From Kitasatospora sp. GAS204B (GTDB lineage: Bacteria > Actinomycetota > Actinomycetes > Streptomycetales > Streptomycetaceae), in the NCBI RefSeq assembly GCF_029892155.1, contig NZ_JARZAG010000002.1, positions 1 through 64,000 on the forward strand: DNA of 64,000 nt. Reading direction: 5' to 3'. The notes beneath the pieces are model-generated. The model did not search any database. It saw only the letters and a list, made by a program, of their open reading frames with translations, and was not told the origin of the DNA. Of this stretch, positions 15,090-24,286 are shown one piece after another. Both the position numbers and the translations under genes were made by a program. Positions within the stretch are counted from its first letter, which is position 1; each line of letters opens with the position of its first letter.

Positions 15090-16943
15090 TCAGTCGAGGT
15101 CGTCGCCGAAGTCGGGACGCACGTCCCGGGCGAAGAGGATCTCGTCGTTGCTGGTGCCGGCCGCCACCATCGGCCAGACCATCGCGTCCTGGTGGACGAT
15201 GAAGTCGACCACCACCGGGCGGTCGTTGATCTCCATCGCCTGCTTGATCACCGCGTCCAGGTCCTCGGGGCGCTCGCAGCGCAGGCCCACGCAGCCCATC
15301 GCCTCGGAGAGCAGCACGAAGTCCGGGATCCGGGTGCCCTGCGGCGGCGGTGCCACGCCGTCGTGCTCGGGGCCCGCGTGCAGCACGGTGTTGGAGTAGC
15401 GCTGGTTGTAGAAGAGGGTCTGCCACTGGCGGACCATGCCCAGCGAACCGTTGTTGATCACCGCGACCTTGATCGGGATGTTGTTCAGCGCGCAGGTGAC
15501 CAGCTCCTGGTTGGTCATCTGGAAGCAGCCGTCGCCGTCGATCGCCCAGACCACCGAGTCGGGCACGCCCGCCTTGGCGCCCATCGCGGCCGGGACGGCG
15601 TAGCCCATGGTGCCCGCGCCGCCCGAGTTCAGCCAGGTGGCCGGCTTCTCGTAGCTGATGAACTGTGAGGCCCACATCTGGTGCTGGCCCACGCCCGCCG
15701 CGTAGATCGCGTCCGGGCCGACCAGCTCGCCGATCCGCTGGATCACCTGCTGCGGCGACAACTCCCCGGCCGGGGCCGGCTCGTAGCCCAGCGGGTAGGT
15801 CTTCTTCCACTCGTTGAGCTTGACCCACCAGTCGGTGTAGTCGCCCTTGCGGCCCGCCTCGTGCTCGGCCTGCACCGCGACGATCAGGTCGGCCAGCACC
15901 TCGCGGGCGTCACCCACGATCGGCACGTCGGCCGGACGGTTCTTGCCGATCTCGGCCGGGTCGATGTCGGCGTGCACGACCTTGGCGAACGGGGCGAAGC
16001 TGTCCAGCTTGCCGGTCACCCGGTCGTCGAAGCGGGCGCCGAGGGTGAAGAGCAGGTCGGCCTTCTGCAGCGCGGTGACCGCCGGGACGCTGCCGTGCAT
16101 GCCGGGCATGCCCAGGTGCTGCGGGTGGCTGTCGGGGAAGGCGCCGAGCGCCATCAGCGTGGTGACCACCGGGGCGCCGGTCAGCTCGGCCAGGATCCGC
16201 AGCTCGGCGGTGGCGTTCGCCTTGAGCACGCCGCCACCCACGTAGAGCACCGGCTTCTTGGCGTTGACCAGCAGCTTGGCGGCCTCGCGGATCTGCTTGG
16301 CGTGCGGCTTGGTGACCGGGCGGTAACCCGGCAGCGAGGTCTCCACCGGCCAGCGGAAGGTGGTGGTGGCCTGCAGCGCGTCCTTGGCGATGTCGACCAG
16401 CACCGGCCCCGGCCGCCCGGTGGCGGCGATGTGGAAGGCCTCGGCGATCACCTGGGGGATCTCGGCCGGGTCGGTGACCAGGAAGTTGTGCTTGGTGATC
16501 GGCATCGTGATGCCGCAGATGTCCGCCTCCTGGAAGGCGTCGGTGCCGATCGCCTTGGAGGAGACCTGGCCGGTGATCGCGACCATCGGGACCGAGTCCA
16601 TGTAGGCGTCGGCGATCGGGGTGACCAGGTTGGTCGCGCCCGGGCCCGAGGTGGCCATGCAGACGCCCACCTTGCCGGTCGCCTGCGCGTAGCCGGTGGC
16701 CGCGTGGCCCGCGCCCTGCTCGTGGCGGACCAGGATGTGGCGGACCTTGACCGAGTCCATCAGCGGGTCGTAGGCCGGCAGGATCGCGCCGCCCGGGATG
16801 CCGAAGATGGTGTCGGCGCCCACGGCCTCGAGCGAGCGGACGAGCGACTGCGCGCCGGTCATCGTCTCGACGACCTGGGGGGCGTCCGCGGACGGGGCGG
16901 CCGGGTGGTCCCCGCGGCGGGGGGATGCCGTGTGCTCAGTCAT
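15090..16943 (-). CDS. ilvB: Acetolactate synthase large (catalytic) subunit
   Basis: ThDP- and FAD-dependent condensation of two pyruvates, or pyruvate with 2-oxobutyrate. The 617-residue protein has the catalytic glutamate region ([16 protein letters not shown]), a central FAD-binding domain, and the ThDP motif beginning GDGCFQM and ending with INN. The first 35 residues are a polar extension before [12 protein letters not shown]. It starts at the ATG at 16943. The 5' leader holds a leader peptide and an attenuator (17052-17168), so ilvBNC should respond to charged branched-chain tRNAs. Confidence 0.97.
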   Translation of the reverse strand: MTEHTASPRRGDHPAAPSADAPQVVETMTGAQSLVRSLEAVGADTIFGIPGGAILPAYDPLMDSVKVRHILVRHEQGAGHAATGYAQATGKVGVCMATSGPGATNLVTPIADAYMDSVPMVAITGQVSSKAIGTDAFQEADICGITMPITKHNFLVTDPAEIPQVIAEAFHIAATGRPGPVLVDIAKDALQATTTFRWPVETSLPGYRPVTKPHAKQIREAAKLLVNAKKPVLYVGGGVLKANATAELRILAELTGAPVVTTLMALGAFPDSHPQHLGMPGMHGSVPAVTALQKADLLFTLGARFDDRVTGKLDSFAPFAKVVHADIDPAEIGKNRPADVPIVGDAREVLADLIVAVQAEHEAGRKGDYTDWWVKLNEWKKTYPLGYEPAPAGELSPQQVIQRIGELVGPDAIYAAGVGQHQMWASQFISYEKPATWLNSGGAGTMGYAVPAAMGAKAGVPDSVVWAIDGDGCFQMTNQELVTCALNNIPIKVAVINNGSLGMVRQWQTLFYNQRYSNTVLHAGPEHDGVAPPPQGTRIPDFVLLSEAMGCVGLRCERPEDLDAVIKQAMEINDRPVVVDFIVHQDAMVWPMVAAGTSNDEILFARDVRPDFGDDLD

Positions 16944-17051
16944 CTGCCTGTCTTCTTTCGCCGGGCGACTGTCCGTTTCAGTCCATTTTCTGGCGAAACG
17001 AACTGGCGTTACAACGGTGTTCGGAGGATGTTCACGTCGTACGAGTGCAAC

Positions 17052-17140
17052 AAAAAACCCCTCGTGCCCAGGGCATGCGAGGGGTGGCGCGTCGGCCAAT
17101 CGTGAGTCGGGCACAGTAGCCCTGGCTCAGCCGACGCGCC
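17052..17140 (-). promoter_or_regulatory. Transcription attenuator of ilvBNC
   Basis: Read on the minus strand, a hairpin (7-bp stem 17078-17084 with 17058-17064, with a partly self-pairing loop) is followed by six T (17052-17057), forming a classic terminator. Upstream, 17130-17140 inside the leader-peptide ORF is perfectly complementary over 11 bp to 17086-17096, forming the pause hairpin that a stalled ribosome would disrupt. The layout matches known actinobacterial ilvB leaders. Confidence 0.85.
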
Positions 17141-17168
17141 CGCCAAGTACGAGAATTCGAGTGCGCAT
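17127..17168 (-). CDS. ilvB leader peptide (MRTRILVLGGRVG)
   Basis: A 13-codon ORF reading MRTRILVLGGRVG. Residues 5-8 are Ile-Leu-Val-Leu, covering all three branched-chain amino acids, with another Val at 12. Its 3' half forms one arm of the 11-bp pause hairpin. A GGAAGG-like sequence lies upstream of the ATG at 17168. It is the sensor of the ilvBNC attenuator. Confidence 0.85.
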   Translation of the reverse strand: MRTRILVLGGRVG

Positions 17169-17282
17169 GGCACCGACCTTCCTCCTCGGCGCGGGGCGAT
17201 GTCAAGCAGGTGGGACGCCGTCTCGGCATCCGGACCCGGGGTGCCCCGCCGACCAGGACTGGTCCGGACAGGTCAGGGCCGG

Positions 17283-20200
17283 TCAGGGCCGGTGCTCCGG
17301 CGGTTCGTGGGCACCGTGGTGGTGCGCGGCCCGGCCGGGACCGGCTTCGCCGCAGCCACCCGATCGGGTGTCGGCGGCGGCGGACAGGTAGGCGCGCCGG
17401 GCCGAGACGGCACCGAGCGGGCGCGGCAGCGGGTAGAGCCGGCGGACCAGCGCCCGGCGCAGCCGGAACTCGTCCAGCGGCTGGGCGAAGGCCAGGCCCT
17501 GCCCGTGCCGGCAGCCCAGCTCCTGGAGCACCGAGACCTGGCGCTCCTGGTCCACCCCCTCGGCGCCGGTGGCCAGCCCCAGCTCCCGGCCCAGCCGCAG
17601 CGCGTGGCCGGCCAGCGCCCGGCTGCGCGGATTCTCGGCCAGCTCCTGCACCAGGGTGCGGTCCAGCTTGAGCGCGTCGAACGGCAGCCGCACCAGCGTG
17701 CCCAGCGAGCCGCCGCCGGCCCCGAAGCCGGCCAGCGCGGTACCGACCCCGAGCCGGCGCAGCGCGGCCAGCTTGCGGCCCAGCTCGTCGGCGGCGGCGT
17801 CCGAGCTCGTCCGGGCCAGCTCGATCACCAACCGCTCGGGCGGCAGCCCGCAGTCGCGCAGCGCCCCCGCTACGGTCTCGTGCACCCCGGGCGCGCAGAG
17901 CCGCTCGGCGGTGAGCCGGATGGTGACCGGGACCACGCCCGCCTGGCCGCGTCCGGCGCTGCCGAGCGCCGCCCCGCGCAGCGCCGCCTCGGCGATCGCC
18001 TGCTGCAGCAGCCAGCGGGTGAACCGGCCCGCCGCGTCGCCGGCCTCCGCGCCGCGCAGGAACTCGGCCGGGGTGAGCAGCAGGCCCTGGGCCGAGCGCC
18101 AGCGGGCGATCGCCTCCAGACCCGCCACCGCGCCGGTGCGCAGGTCGACCACGGGCTGGTGGAGCAGCGCGAAGCCGCCCTCGCGCACCGCCAGGCGCAG
18201 CCGGTCGTCCAGGTCCCGGCGGCGCTCCACCTCGGCGCGCATCGCGGGGCTGTAGAGCACCACCCGGCCCTTGCCCTCGGACTTGGCCCGGTACATCGCG
18301 AGGTCGGCGTCGCGCATCAGCTCGTCGGCCAGCGCGGCCACCTCCGCCACCGGCGGCCCGTACGGGTCGAGGTCGCGCGGGCCGAAGGCGATCCCGATGC
18401 TGGCGGCGACCGCCAGCTCGGCGCCGCCGATCCAGTACGGCTCGGAGAGCGCCAGCCGCAGCCGCTCGGCCAACTCCTGCACCCGCAGCCGGCCCAGCGG
18501 CCCGCAGACCAGCACCGCGAACTCGTCGCCGCCGAACCGCGCCACGGTGTCGCCGGAGCGCACCGTGGCCTGCAACCGGCGGCCGGCCTGCACCAGCAGC
18601 TGGTCGCCGACCTGGTGCCCGGCGGTGTCGTTGACCGCCTTGAAGCCGTCCAGGTCGAGGAAGAGCACGGCCACCGTGCCCGCCTCCTGGTACGGGTGTT
18701 CGCGCGGGCCCTCGCCACCGCGCCCGCCCAGCGCGGCGCGCAGCCGCTCGGCGAACAGCGCGCGGTTCGGCAGGTCGGTGAGCGGGTCATGGAAGGCGTT
18801 GTGCTGCAACTGGGCCTGCAGCCTGACCCGTTCGGTGACGTCGCGGCTGTTCAGGATCAGCCCGTCGCGGTACCGGTTGACGGTGGACTCCACGTGCAGC
18901 CACTCGCCGCCACCGGCCTTGATCCGGCACTCCACCCGGGCGCTGGGCTCGGCGCTGCGAGCGGGCAGGGTGTGGGTGAGCTGGCGGGCCAGGCGCTGGC
19001 TGCGGGCCAGGAAGCGGCGGACCTCGCCGACCACCCGGTCGGTGTCCTCGGGATGCACCAGGTCGAGCAGCCGGCCGCCGACCAGCTCCTCGGGGTCGCG
19101 GCTGTAGACGCCGAGCGCCGCCGGCGAGACGTAGGAGAGCACGCCGTTGGCGCCGGTGATCATGATGACGTCGCTGGAGCCCTGCACCAGCGAGCGGAAG
19201 TGCGCCTCCTTCTGCGCCAGTTCCTGGGCCAGCGAGAGGTTGTCCAGCAGCATGATGCCCTGACGGACGATCAGCGCCAGGCCGACAGTGCAGGCGACCA
19301 CGATCACCACCCGGTCCATCGGATGTCCCCCGAGAGCGTTGTAGAGAATGCCGGCGGTGCAGACGGCGGCCGCGGCGTACGGGGTCAGCGCGCTGAAGGT
19401 GGAGGCCACCCGGCGCCGGGGCGTGCCGCCGGCCGAGGGGTGCTCGCGGCTGGGCCGGCCGCGCCGCCAGCGGCTCGACCACGGCGCCGAGGCGAGCAGC
19501 AGGCTGCCGGCGAACCAGCCCGCGTCGAGCAGCGAGCCCGAGTGGTAACTGGCCTGCACCGAGGGCGTGGTGAAGAGGCCGTCGCAGACCACCGTGACGG
19601 CCAGGCCCAGCATCGCCGTGTGCACGGCGGCCCGGTTGCCGTCCCGACCGCGGAACCGCAGCCCCACCACCAGCGAGACCATCAGGATGTCCAGCACCGG
19701 GTAGGCCAGCTCGTGGATCACCCGCACCGGGTCGCCGACCTCGCCCTCGGCCGCGCGACCCAGCGCCAGGCTCCAGCTGAGCGTGAAGAGCGAGCCGGCC
19801 ACCAGCCAGCCGTCCAGCAGCAGGCAGAGCCAGCCGGCCGCGCCGCGCGGGCGCTGGGCCAGCACCAGCAGGCCGGTCAGGGTGAGCGGGGCGAAGGGCA
19901 GGAAGGCGTAGTCGGCGAACGAGTCCGCCGGCAGGGTGGTGCGCTGCACCACCTCGTACCAGCCCCAGGTGCCGTTGCCGACCGCCACGCAGACCGAGGA
20001 GAGACCGAAGAGCAGCCAGGCGGGGCGCGCGGACCCCGGCACCGTGCAGCCGTGCGCCAGGCAGGAGAACGCCGCCGCCAACGCCGCGCCGGCCAGCCCG
20101 AAGTCACCCATGAAGGTGGCGAGCGAGGGCGAACCCCAGCCGGTGGCGGCGCCCAGCGCGTAGCCGGCGCAGAGCAGGGCGATCAGCAGACCGGGCAGCC

Positions 20201-20333
20201 GACCGGCCGGCGGCTGCGGGCGGGCCGGTGGCCGGGCCGACGGCCGATCCGGAGCAGCAGCCTCGTGGGGACGGCTCGGCGACGCGACGGCCGGCGGCTC
20301 CACGGCCTGGGGCACGACTTCAAGGCGGCTCAC
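17283..20333 (-). CDS. cdgC: Membrane-bound PAS-GGDEF-EAL c-di-GMP protein with eroded EAL site (CdgC-like)
   Basis: A 1016-residue c-di-GMP protein. Residues about 45-360 hold some eight membrane segments, 375-500 a PAS domain, 505-695 GGDEF and 705-965 EAL. GGDEF is intact at 601-605, and an RxxD product-inhibition site (R592, D595) lies five residues upstream. The EAL domain has lost key residues: EAL reads EAI at 740-742, the NxS position has an Arg, the second Glu motif reads ELART, and the catalytic DDFGTG reads AGFGAG at 868-873. It is therefore likely a diguanylate cyclase with a non-catalytic EAL. The GTG at 20333 is preceded by GGGGGAGG; an in-frame GTG at 20426 is possible. The symbol follows synteny with ilvB that I recall from Streptomyces; the exact name is less certain than the function. 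Confidence 0.85.
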   Translation of the reverse strand: MSRLEVVPQAVEPPAVASPSRPHEAAAPDRPSARPPARPQPPAGRLPGLLIALLCAGYALGAATGWGSPSLATFMGDFGLAGAALAAAFSCLAHGCTVPGSARPAWLLFGLSSVCVAVGNGTWGWYEVVQRTTLPADSFADYAFLPFAPLTLTGLLVLAQRPRGAAGWLCLLLDGWLVAGSLFTLSWSLALGRAAEGEVGDPVRVIHELAYPVLDILMVSLVVGLRFRGRDGNRAAVHTAMLGLAVTVVCDGLFTTPSVQASYHSGSLLDAGWFAGSLLLASAPWSSRWRRGRPSREHPSAGGTPRRRVASTFSALTPYAAAAVCTAGILYNALGGHPMDRVVIVVACTVGLALIVRQGIMLLDNLSLAQELAQKEAHFRSLVQGSSDVIMITGANGVLSYVSPAALGVYSRDPEELVGGRLLDLVHPEDTDRVVGEVRRFLARSQRLARQLTHTLPARSAEPSARVECRIKAGGGEWLHVESTVNRYRDGLILNSRDVTERVRLQAQLQHNAFHDPLTDLPNRALFAERLRAALGGRGGEGPREHPYQEAGTVAVLFLDLDGFKAVNDTAGHQVGDQLLVQAGRRLQATVRSGDTVARFGGDEFAVLVCGPLGRLRVQELAERLRLALSEPYWIGGAELAVAASIGIAFGPRDLDPYGPPVAEVAALADELMRDADLAMYRAKSEGKGRVVLYSPAMRAEVERRRDLDDRLRLAVREGGFALLHQPVVDLRTGAVAGLEAIARWRSAQGLLLTPAEFLRGAEAGDAAGRFTRWLLQQAIAEAALRGAALGSAGRGQAGVVPVTIRLTAERLCAPGVHETVAGALRDCGLPPERLVIELARTSSDAAADELGRKLAALRRLGVGTALAGFGAGGGSLGTLVRLPFDALKLDRTLVQELAENPRSRALAGHALRLGRELGLATGAEGVDQERQVSVLQELGCRHGQGLAFAQPLDEFRLRRALVRRLYPLPRPLGAVSARRAYLSAAADTRSGGCGEAGPGRAAHHHGAHEPPEHRP

Positions 20334-20350
20334 CGGGCACCTCCCCCTGC

Positions 20351-20449
20351 GCGGACGCCGCGGACGCCGCAGACGATGCGGACGCCGCTGACAAGGCGGA
20401 TAGGACGGACAGGACGGACAAGGCACAGACCGCGGACACCGCGGACAGC
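20351..20449. repeat. Degenerate 9-bp tandem repeat in the cdgC leader
   Basis: Eleven consecutive 9-bp units, variants of gcggacgcc, run directly upstream of the cdgC ribosome binding site. Because the period is a multiple of three, the block stays open in several frames. It could be a variable-number repeat, part of an N-terminal extension (if the GTG at 20426 is used), or a leader element. Confidence 0.75.
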
Positions 20450-20584
20450 ACAGCCCGGCAGATACCCCGCACCACTTCGGTCACTCAATGACACACGCAC
20501 TCAACTTAGAGTAATGGTCCGAGAGTAGGGATATGCACCCGCTTCCACCAGATCGGCCCGGTTGGCCGTAGCGCACGCCCTGGG

Positions 20585-20606
20585 GCACGCGCGCCGGGGC
20601 GCGTGC
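20585..20606 (-). terminator. Candidate terminator after the LuxR-type regulator
   Basis: An 8-bp perfect inverted repeat (20585-20592 and 20599-20606, 6-base loop) lies 15 bases beyond the stop of the regulator on the minus strand. Short stem and no T-run, hence low confidence. Confidence 0.4.
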
Positions 20607-20620
20607 GTCCGTGCGCCGGA

Positions 20621-23600
20621 CTACGCGCCGCCAGCGGCCGGTACCAGCCCCTCCCGGGGGAAGAGGCGCAGCCGGTGGGCCAGCGCCGCCGCCTCGCCCC
20701 GCCCGGAGACCTCCAACTTGGCCAGGATGTTGGAGACGTGCACGCTGGCGGTCTTCGGCGAGATGAAGAGCTCCGCAGCGATCTGACGGTTCGTCCGCCC
20801 GTCGGCCAGCAGCCGCAGCACATCGGTCTCCCGGGGCGTCAGCTGGAACGCGGCCGGGCCCTGCGGCGCCGGCTGCGGCTCGGCGGGCCGCAGCTGCCGG
20901 GCCACCCCGGCCCGTTCGGCCAGCCTGGCGATCTCGCCGCCCAGCTCCCGATCGCCACGCCGCTCGGCCAGCTCGGCCGCCTCGCGCAGCAGTTCGCCGG
21001 CCTGCTCGCGCCGGCCGGCAGCCGCCGCCGCGCCGCCCGCGCCGAGCAGCGCGAGGGCCAGCGGATGGGGCAGCCCGGTGGCGCGCAACGGTTCGATGGC
21101 AGCCGCCCAGTGCGCCGGGGTGTCGCTGCCGGTGGCCCGGGCCGACTCGGCCTCGGCCAGCCGCAGCCAGCCCCAGTGCAGCGGCGCCAGCGGTCGCAGC
21201 GCGGCCAGCTCGGCGGCGATCCGGCGCAGCACCTCGGGGCGGTCCGGATCGGCGGCGGGCAGGCCACGCGAGTCGGCCTCCACCGCGGCGGCCCGGGCCA
21301 GCAGCGGCAGCAGGAAGCTCGCCCGGGACGACGGCGCCAGGTCCAGCGCGGCCAGCAGGGCGGCCCTGGCCTCCAGCGGGCGCCCGGCCCGGCCGGCCAG
21401 GTCGATCGCCAGCCGGGCGTTGGGCAGCGCGTGCTGCGACTCGTGCCGCTCGCCCGCCCTGGCCAGCGCCAGGTGCTCCTCGGCCGCCGCGAGATCGCCG
21501 CGCAGCAGCGCGAGTTCGCCGCGCAACCGGTACAGGAACGGGTCGTACGCCTCGGGGCGGCCGTCGCCCTCCCAGCCGGCCAGCACCTGGGCCGCCTCGG
21601 CCGGGCGGCCGACCAGCAGCAGGCACTCGGCCACGTTGCCGGCCAGGATCGCCCCGGTGTTGCGCAGCAGGCCGAGGTCGCCGGCCACCGCCAGGCCCTC
21701 GCGGGCCAGTTCGAGGGCCTCCTCGGCCCGGCCGAGCTGGGCGAGCAGGCTGGCCAGGTTGTTCAGGCCCCGGGTGATCAGGTCCGGGACGCCGAACCGG
21801 CGGGCCCCCTCGATCGCCTCGCGCAGCATCGCGATGCCCCGCTCGGGGTCGCCCAGTTCGGTGTAGAGCGAGCCGAGGGTCATCCGGGCGAACAGCTCGA
21901 CGCTGGTCGCGCCGACCTCGCCGGCGATCGCCACCGCCTGCTCGGCGACCTCCAGGTCGGCCTCGGTGGCGTACTGGAGCAGCGCCTGTCCGGCCGCCAG
22001 CGCGTACACGTCGGCCTTGACCGCGGACGGCGCCATCGCCTCGACCAGGCGCAGCGCGTGCGCCAGCTCCTGGTCGCCGCCGGTGCGGTTGAGGTGGCCG
22101 AGCATCCGGGCCCGGTTCATCCGGAACCAGGCGGCGCGCAGCGGGTTCTCGGCCTCGTCCACCAGCTTGAGGGCCCGCTTGGCCAGGCTCAGGCCGCGGT
22201 CCCGGTCACCGGCCCGGCGGGCCGCGACCACCGCCTCGGCCAGCACGTCGACCAGGCGCAGCCGGTCGCACTCGGGCACGCAGGCACCCGGCGCGCAGCA
22301 GCACGGCGGGTAGGTCTCGGCCCAGTCGTGCGGGCGCAGGGTGGCCCGCAGGGTCTCCTCGGCGACCTCGTCCCACAGTTCGATGGCCCGCTCCAGCAGG
22401 CTGAGCTGCTCGGCGAAGGCGTTGCGCCGCCGGGCCGCCCGGGCGGCGTCCAGCGCGCAGGGCAGCGCGCGGGCCGGATGGTGCGCGTGGTACCAGTAGT
22501 TGGCCAGCCGGGCCGGGCGCTGGTCGCCGCCGACCAGGGCCGGATCGGCCTCCAGGGCCTCGGCGAAGCGGCGGTTGATCCGGGTCCGCTCGCCCGGCAG
22601 CAGATCGTCCGAAACCGCCTCACGGACCAGCGCGTGCCGGAACCGGTAGCCCTCGCCGTCCTTGTCCGGCTGCAGGATGTTGGCGCCGACGGCCGTGCGC
22701 AGGGCGTCGAGCAGTTCGTCCTCGGGATCGTCCAGCACGGCTTCGAGCAGCTGGTGTTCGATCCGGGAGCCGCCCTCGGCGGCGATCCGCACCACCCGCT
22801 GGGCCTCCTCAGGCAGTGCCTCCACCCGCACCAGCAGGATGTCGCGCAGCGAGTCGCTCAGCCCCACCGAACAGCCCTCCTGGTGGGAGCAGGCCAGCTC
22901 CTCCACGAAGAACGGGTTGCCCTCGGAGCGCCGGTGGATCCGGGTCACCAGCTGACGGTCCGGCACCTCGATGCCCAGGATGCCGGCCAGCTGGGCGGCC
23001 ACCTCCTGGCGACCGAACCGGTCCAGCTCCAGCCGGTGCACGGTGCGCTGGCGCTCCAGCTCGGCGAGGAAGGGGCGCAGCGGGTGGCGGCGGTGCAGGT
23101 CGTCGGTGCGGTAGGTGGCCAGGATCAGTACCCGGGACCGGTGCAGGGTGCTGATCAGGTAGCCGAGCAGTTCCCGGGTGGAGCGGTCGGACCAGTGCAG
23201 GTCCTCGATCGCCAGCACCAGGGTGCGCTCGGCGCTGAGCCGCTCGAAGAGCCGGCCGATGTGCTCGAACAGCCGGGCCCGGCCGTACTCGTCGTTGGGT
23301 TCGGTGTCGGCCTCGCCGAACTCCGGGAGCAGCCGGGAGAGCTGACCCTCCATGCCCTCGGCGGCCTGCTCCAGCTCCGGGCCCAGGCGCCGGTAGAGCC
23401 GGCGCAGCGCGGTGACCAGCGGGGCGTACGGCAGGCCCTCGGCGCCGATCTCCAGGCAGTTGCCCAGCATGGTCACGGCACTCGCCCGCTCGTCCCGCTC
23501 GGCCTGGCAGAGGAACTCCTCCAGCAGCCGGGTCTTGCCCACCCCCGCCTCGCCGCCGACCAGCAGCGCCTGCGGCTTCCCGGCGGCGGCGCGGCGCAGT

Positions 23601-23680
23601 GCGGCGGTGAGCGAGGCGATCTCGCTGCCGCGGCCGACGAACACAGGACTGACCGAGATCTGCTCCACGGCGCCGAGCAT
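20621..23680 (-). CDS. Large ATP-binding LuxR-type transcriptional regulator (LAL-like)
   Basis: A 1019-residue regulator. A Walker A motif GEAGVGKT lies at residues 43-50, and a Walker-B-like LVLAIEDLHWSD near 155-165 marks an AAA/STAND-type ATPase of the MalT/LAL kind. A long helical, Ala/Leu-rich TPR-like middle follows. The last 65 residues are a LuxR helix-turn-helix (LTPRETDVLRLLADGRTNRQ onward). A CxCCxPGACxP-like Cys-rich patch near residue 460 is unusual and might bind metal. I use the ATG at 23680 (MLGAVEQ); a GTG 12 bases later is an alternative. The target genes are not evident. It is divergent from nothing; the gene upstream is a small ORF in the same direction. Confidence 0.85.
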   Translation of the reverse strand: MLGAVEQISVSPVFVGRGSEIASLTAALRRAAAGKPQALLVGGEAGVGKTRLLEEFLCQAERDERASAVTMLGNCLEIGAEGLPYAPLVTALRRLYRRLGPELEQAAEGMEGQLSRLLPEFGEADTEPNDEYGRARLFEHIGRLFERLSAERTLVLAIEDLHWSDRSTRELLGYLISTLHRSRVLILATYRTDDLHRRHPLRPFLAELERQRTVHRLELDRFGRQEVAAQLAGILGIEVPDRQLVTRIHRRSEGNPFFVEELACSHQEGCSVGLSDSLRDILLVRVEALPEEAQRVVRIAAEGGSRIEHQLLEAVLDDPEDELLDALRTAVGANILQPDKDGEGYRFRHALVREAVSDDLLPGERTRINRRFAEALEADPALVGGDQRPARLANYWYHAHHPARALPCALDAARAARRRNAFAEQLSLLERAIELWDEVAEETLRATLRPHDWAETYPPCCCAPGACVPECDRLRLVDVLAEAVVAARRAGDRDRGLSLAKRALKLVDEAENPLRAAWFRMNRARMLGHLNRTGGDQELAHALRLVEAMAPSAVKADVYALAAGQALLQYATEADLEVAEQAVAIAGEVGATSVELFARMTLGSLYTELGDPERGIAMLREAIEGARRFGVPDLITRGLNNLASLLAQLGRAEEALELAREGLAVAGDLGLLRNTGAILAGNVAECLLLVGRPAEAAQVLAGWEGDGRPEAYDPFLYRLRGELALLRGDLAAAEEHLALARAGERHESQHALPNARLAIDLAGRAGRPLEARAALLAALDLAPSSRASFLLPLLARAAAVEADSRGLPAADPDRPEVLRRIAAELAALRPLAPLHWGWLRLAEAESARATGSDTPAHWAAAIEPLRATGLPHPLALALLGAGGAAAAAGRREQAGELLREAAELAERRGDRELGGEIARLAERAGVARQLRPAEPQPAPQGPAAFQLTPRETDVLRLLADGRTNRQIAAELFISPKTASVHVSNILAKLEVSGRGEAAALAHRLRLFPREGLVPAAGGA

Positions 23681-23874
23681 CCCACAGAGCAGTGTCACGG
23701 ACCGAACGGTTATCGAGCCGGCCTCACTCGTCGACTGCGCGGCCGCCGGCGGCGCGGACACCGACGGGTCGGCGGACGTGAAGCGGGGAGGGACGCCGTT
23801 GGCATCCCTCCCCCGCCGGTGCGCGGTGCGCGGTTCCGCTGCTCCCCTCGTGGCAGCGGAATCCGGCAGTCCGC

Positions 23875-24057
23875 TCAGCACTCGCCGAGACGGCCCTGGC
23901 CCGCCGGCCGGCGCGGACCCGCGGTCGGCCGCAGCGCCCGGCGCGCCCGGGCCGCGCGGTTGATCCGGCGGGCCTCGGCCACCAGCCGCTCGTGCGCCGC
24001 CATCTCGCGCAGCTCGGCGCCGCGGTGCTGGACGATCTGGTACTGGAGCTCGTTCAT
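23875..24057 (-). CDS. Small basic protein (60 aa), hypothetical
   Basis: A 60-residue protein, MNELQYQIVQHRGAEL at the N-terminus, with an amphipathic helix followed by an Arg-rich tail (RINRAARARRALR). A GAGGGAA ribosome binding site precedes the ATG at 24057. Small proteins starting with a similar MNELQYQ segment are, to my memory, common in Streptomyces, but no function is known to me. It lies 195 bp upstream of the LuxR-type regulator in the same direction and has a 23-bp tandem repeat in its leader. Confidence 0.65.
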   Translation of the reverse strand: MNELQYQIVQHRGAELREMAAHERLVAEARRINRAARARRALRPTAGPRRPAGQGRLGEC

Positions 24058-24078
24058 CTGCGTTCCCTCATCCCTCGT

Positions 24079-24124
24079 TCTCGCGCGTCGTTCGCGATGC
24101 CTCTCGCGCCTCGTTCGCGATACC
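24079..24124. repeat. Tandem 23-bp direct repeat (two copies)
   Basis: Copies 24079-24101 and 24102-24124 match at 21 of 23 positions and abut exactly. A partial third copy may precede them. They lie 22 bases upstream of the small-ORF start at 24057, within its leader or promoter. Confidence 0.8.
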
Positions 24125-24215
24125 TAGAGCCTCCTCTGCCAGGCGGGGACGGGGCATCGGCAGCTTGCCGGATCTTGCGGGGCGTCAGCTCCTTAGGAAG
24201 CCGGCGGGAACGCCG

Positions 24216-24261
24216 AAAGCGCTGGTGGCCGCCCCTAAGGAGGGGCGGCCACCAGCGCTTT
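24216..24261. terminator. Very strong terminator after gatB (perfect 21-bp stem)
   Basis: Arms 24216-24236 and 24241-24261 are perfectly complementary over 21 bp with a four-base loop (aagg). The stem ends in AAA/TTT, giving a short T-run in both directions. It lies 26 bases after the gatB stop and isolates gatCAB from the small ORF. Confidence 0.9.
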
Positions 24262-24286
24262 GGAGGTCCTTAGAGCGGGCCCGGGC

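Noticed and set aside
17199..20528. Long open frame on the plus strand opposite the c-di-GMP protein
   Set aside because: Same shadow effect; the minus-strand gene has a ribosome binding site, domains and conserved motifs.
20603..24127. Long open frame on the plus strand opposite the LuxR-type regulator
   Set aside because: Low-complexity product and no start signal; the minus strand encodes Walker and helix-turn-helix motifs.
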